The translations under genes and the position numbers were made by a program. Positions 5,540-7,222 of a stretch of DNA of 7,222 nucleotides are shown here, in pieces (within the stretch, counting starts at the first letter, position 1; every line of letters starts with the position of its first letter). Below the pieces are notes generated by a model that saw only the letters and a list, made by a program, of their open reading frames with translations, searched no databases and was not told the origin of the DNA. Location: positions 1-7,222 of the forward strand of contig DATFXR010000589.1 in NCBI GenBank assembly GCA_035315685.1, in the 5' to 3' direction. The stretch comes from QHWK01 sp035315685 (lineage in GTDB: Bacteria; Acidobacteriota; Vicinamibacteria; Vicinamibacterales; CAVVIG01).

Positions 5540-7087
5540 ATGGCGCTGCCGAACAGCGACCAGATCCTCCGCGCGGTCATCGAGGCGACGCCTGACGCGA
5601 TCTTCGTGAAGGATCTCGACGGGCGCTACGTGCTGGTCAACGCGGCCGCGGCGCGCTTCCTCGGCAAGTCGCCTGTTGAGATCGTCGGCAAGCGCGATCT
5701 GGAGCTCTACCCCGAAGCAACCGCGCGGCGCTTCATCGAGGACGATCGCACGGTCCTCGCGAGCGGCCGCCCTCAGGACTTCGAGGGCGTCGCGATCAGC
5801 GACGACGGCACGCCGCAGACCTACCTCGTCACGAAGGGCGTCTACCGCGATCGGGACGGCGCGATCGTCGGGCTGTTCGGGATCTCGCACGACATCACCG
5901 AGCTGCGCCACGCGCAGGATACGCTCGAGCAGACGCGCGAGGCGCTGTTCCGCTCGCAGAAGATGGAAGCCGTCGGCCAGCTCACCGGCGGGATCGCGCA
6001 CGACTTCAACAACATCCTGGCAATCATTCTCGGCAACGTCGAGCTGTTGCGCGCGTACCTGCCGAAAGACAAGTACGCTGACGAAATCATCGACGCGGTG
6101 CTGCGCGCCACGATGCACGGCCGCGACCTGACCGGACACCTGCTCGCCTTCTCGCGGCGCCGGCTGCTCAATCCGCAGCCGGTGGACGTCAACGGGCTCG
6201 TCGCCGGCATCGTGCGGCTGCTCGGCCGGACACTCGGCGCGTCGATTCAGCTCACCACCGACACCGCGGCCGACGCCGGCGTCGCGTTCGTCGATCCGGG
6301 CGCGCTCGAGGCGGCGGTGCTGAACGTGGCGCTCAACGCGCGCGACGCCATGCCGGACGGTGGCACGCTCACGATTCGCACCGCGAAGACGGAGATCGTC
6401 GGGCCGTCGAGAGTCGACGAGGATCTGCAGCCGGGCCCCTACGTCCGGCTGTCGCTGCAGGACACCGGCAGCGGGATGGCGTCCGAAGTCGCGGCGCGGG
6501 CGTTCGAACCGTTCTTCACGACGAAGTCGGGCGGACGAGGCACCGGTCTCGGCCTCAGCATGGTCTACGGCTTCGCGAAGCAGTCCGGAGGCACCGTCAC
6601 GATTCAGTCGCAGCCGGGCCGCGGCACTACCGTCACGATGCTGCTGCCGGTGGCCGCATCGGCGAAGACCGGCGAGACGGGCGTCGAGACGCCGCCGCCC
6701 TCCGCGCCACACACGATCCTCGTCGTCGAAGACGAAGACGACGTGCGGGCGGTCGTGCGGCGTCAGCTCGAATCGCTCGGCCACACGGTGTTGGTCGCGG
6801 AGGCGGCGACCGACGCGCTCCTGCTGCTGCACGGACCCACGGCGCCGGATGTCCTCGTCGCGGACGTCGTGCTCGGGACCGGGATGAACGGCATCGATCT
6901 CGCCGCGGCCGCGCGGCGCTTCCGCCCGAGCCTTCCGGTGATCTTCGTGTCCGGCTACACGGCCGTCTCGGAAGCGGAGCAGCGGATCCGCGAGATGGGC
7001 GCCTTGCTGCTGTCGAAGCCGTTCACCACGCCGCAGTTGGATCGCGCCGTTCAGGAGGTGTGTGCCACCGCTGCGCCGCGCAATTAA
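5540..7087 (+). CDS. Soluble hybrid histidine kinase (PAS - HisKA - HATPase_c - REC)
   Basis: This 515-residue protein has no membrane segment. Domains in order: PAS (about 5-120; EATPDAIFVKDLDGRYVLVN, ending GISHDITELRHA); a short coiled linker; the dimerisation/phosphoacceptor helix with QLTGGIAHDFNN (H154); and the ATPase domain. The ATPase has N-box NVALNARDAMP (262-272), G1 DTGSGM (308-313), F-box FEPFFTTK (322-329) and G2 GRGTGLGLS (332-340). After a Pro-rich linker comes a receiver domain (393-508) with acidic pocket EDED (397-400), acceptor D442, S471 and K493. All catalytic residues are intact. Such kinases autophosphorylate on His and pass phosphate to the fused receiver; a separate output partner is expected but none is in the window. 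The start is uncertain: ATG 5540 gives a clean PAS beginning, with GGAG 14 bases upstream; ATG 5489 would add 17 residues. Confidence 0.93.
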   Translation: MALPNSDQILRAVIEATPDAIFVKDLDGRYVLVNAAAARFLGKSPVEIVGKRDLELYPEATARRFIEDDRTVLASGRPQDFEGVAISDDGTPQTYLVTKGVYRDRDGAIVGLFGISHDITELRHAQDTLEQTREALFRSQKMEAVGQLTGGIAHDFNNILAIILGNVELLRAYLPKDKYADEIIDAVLRATMHGRDLTGHLLAFSRRRLLNPQPVDVNGLVAGIVRLLGRTLGASIQLTTDTAADAGVAFVDPGALEAAVLNVALNARDAMPDGGTLTIRTAKTEIVGPSRVDEDLQPGPYVRLSLQDTGSGMASEVAARAFEPFFTTKSGGRGTGLGLSMVYGFAKQSGGTVTIQSQPGRGTTVTMLLPVAASAKTGETGVETPPPSAPHTILVVEDEDDVRAVVRRQLESLGHTVLVAEAATDALLLLHGPTAPDVLVADVVLGTGMNGIDLAAAARRFRPSLPVIFVSGYTAVSEAEQRIREMGALLLSKPFTTPQLDRAVQEVCATAAPRN

Positions 7088-7222
7088 GAGCAGGTTGCAA
7101 AATTAGCTCGCTCGCGGGTGGCCGCGAACGGGGCCGCCCCGCCGGGCGCGGAGCCGTGGGCCGTGACAAGTGCTCTTCTGGCGAGCACCCGGTGGGGCTG
7201 TTCGCGGACAGGACCCGCCTCG
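7088..7222. other. Intergenic tail with small hairpins, no supported gene
   Basis: I see no gene with start and SD here. Two small dyads are present: CGGGG-CCG-CCCCG near 7129-7141, and GTGCTC (7170-7175) with GAGCAC (7183-7188) around a 7-base loop. Neither is followed by a T-run. Frames stay open to the window edge, as expected for such GC-rich sequence, so a gene starting here cannot be excluded. Confidence 0.4.

Noticed and set aside
5369..6832. Long minus-strand open frame of 487 codons opposite the kinase
   Set aside because: Arg/Asp/Val-rich composition typical of an antisense shadow in GC-rich genes. The plus-strand kinase has all domain motifs across the same bases.
7118..7222. Possible gene beginning after the kinase
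   Set aside because: A GTG-started frame runs to the window edge, but there is no SD and no recognisable residue pattern; about 35 codons are too few to judge.
1..7222. CRISPR array, transposase, tRNA or rRNA
   Set aside because: No regularly spaced identical repeats, no transposase motifs, and no tRNA or rRNA-like conserved stretches were seen on either strand.

Overview
This is GC-rich bacterial chromosomal DNA with strong G/C third-codon preference in every gene and tightly spaced Shine-Dalgarno (SD) starts. The gene mix is a large TonB-dependent receptor, a PhoX/DUF839-like secreted protein, a DGPF/YciI protein, a secreted DinB-like protein and a soluble hybrid histidine kinase. Intergenic GA-rich 'CGCAGAGAA'-type repeats are also present. 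Together these suggest an Acidobacteriota-like soil bacterium, perhaps Vicinamibacteria. That placement is inference from gene content, because no marker gene is present.

Layout: (1) 1-1032 (+) is the C-terminal half of a TonB-dependent outer-membrane receptor, cut by the window edge. (2) 1033-1221 is a convergent intergenic space holding a GA-rich inverted-repeat element. (3) 1222-2757 (-) is a secreted PhoX/DUF839-like protein with six cysteines. (4) 2883-3911 (-) is an uncharacterised inner-membrane protein that starts at GTG. It lies 125 bp upstream of the PhoX-like gene on the same strand, so the two may be co-transcribed. (5) 3912-4245 is a divergent promoter region with a sigma70-like promoter facing left, a possible 48-residue small ORF, and a TGTCGA-N17-CGAC motif facing right. 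(6) 4246-4665 (+) is a DGPF/YciI-family protein. (7) 4666-4765 is a leader with a long GC-rich hairpin. (8) 4766-5332 (+) is a secreted DinB-like protein. (9) 5333-5539 is intergenic and contains an A/T-rich element with perfect 15-bp inverted ends. (10) 5540-7087 (+) is a PAS-HisKA-HATPase-REC hybrid histidine kinase. (11) 7088-7222 has no supported gene.

How they relate: the envelope proteins (receptor, PhoX-like, membrane protein, secreted DinB-like) and the two regulatory-type proteins do not form an obvious pathway. I see no defence system, mobile element, CRISPR array, RNA gene or biosynthetic cluster. The points most worth a second look are the possible ECF42-type promoter in front of the DGPF gene, the small ORF beside it, and the intergenic inverted repeats. 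The secreted DinB-like protein also appears to lack one canonical metal-ligand histidine. I do not claim a new multi-gene system here.
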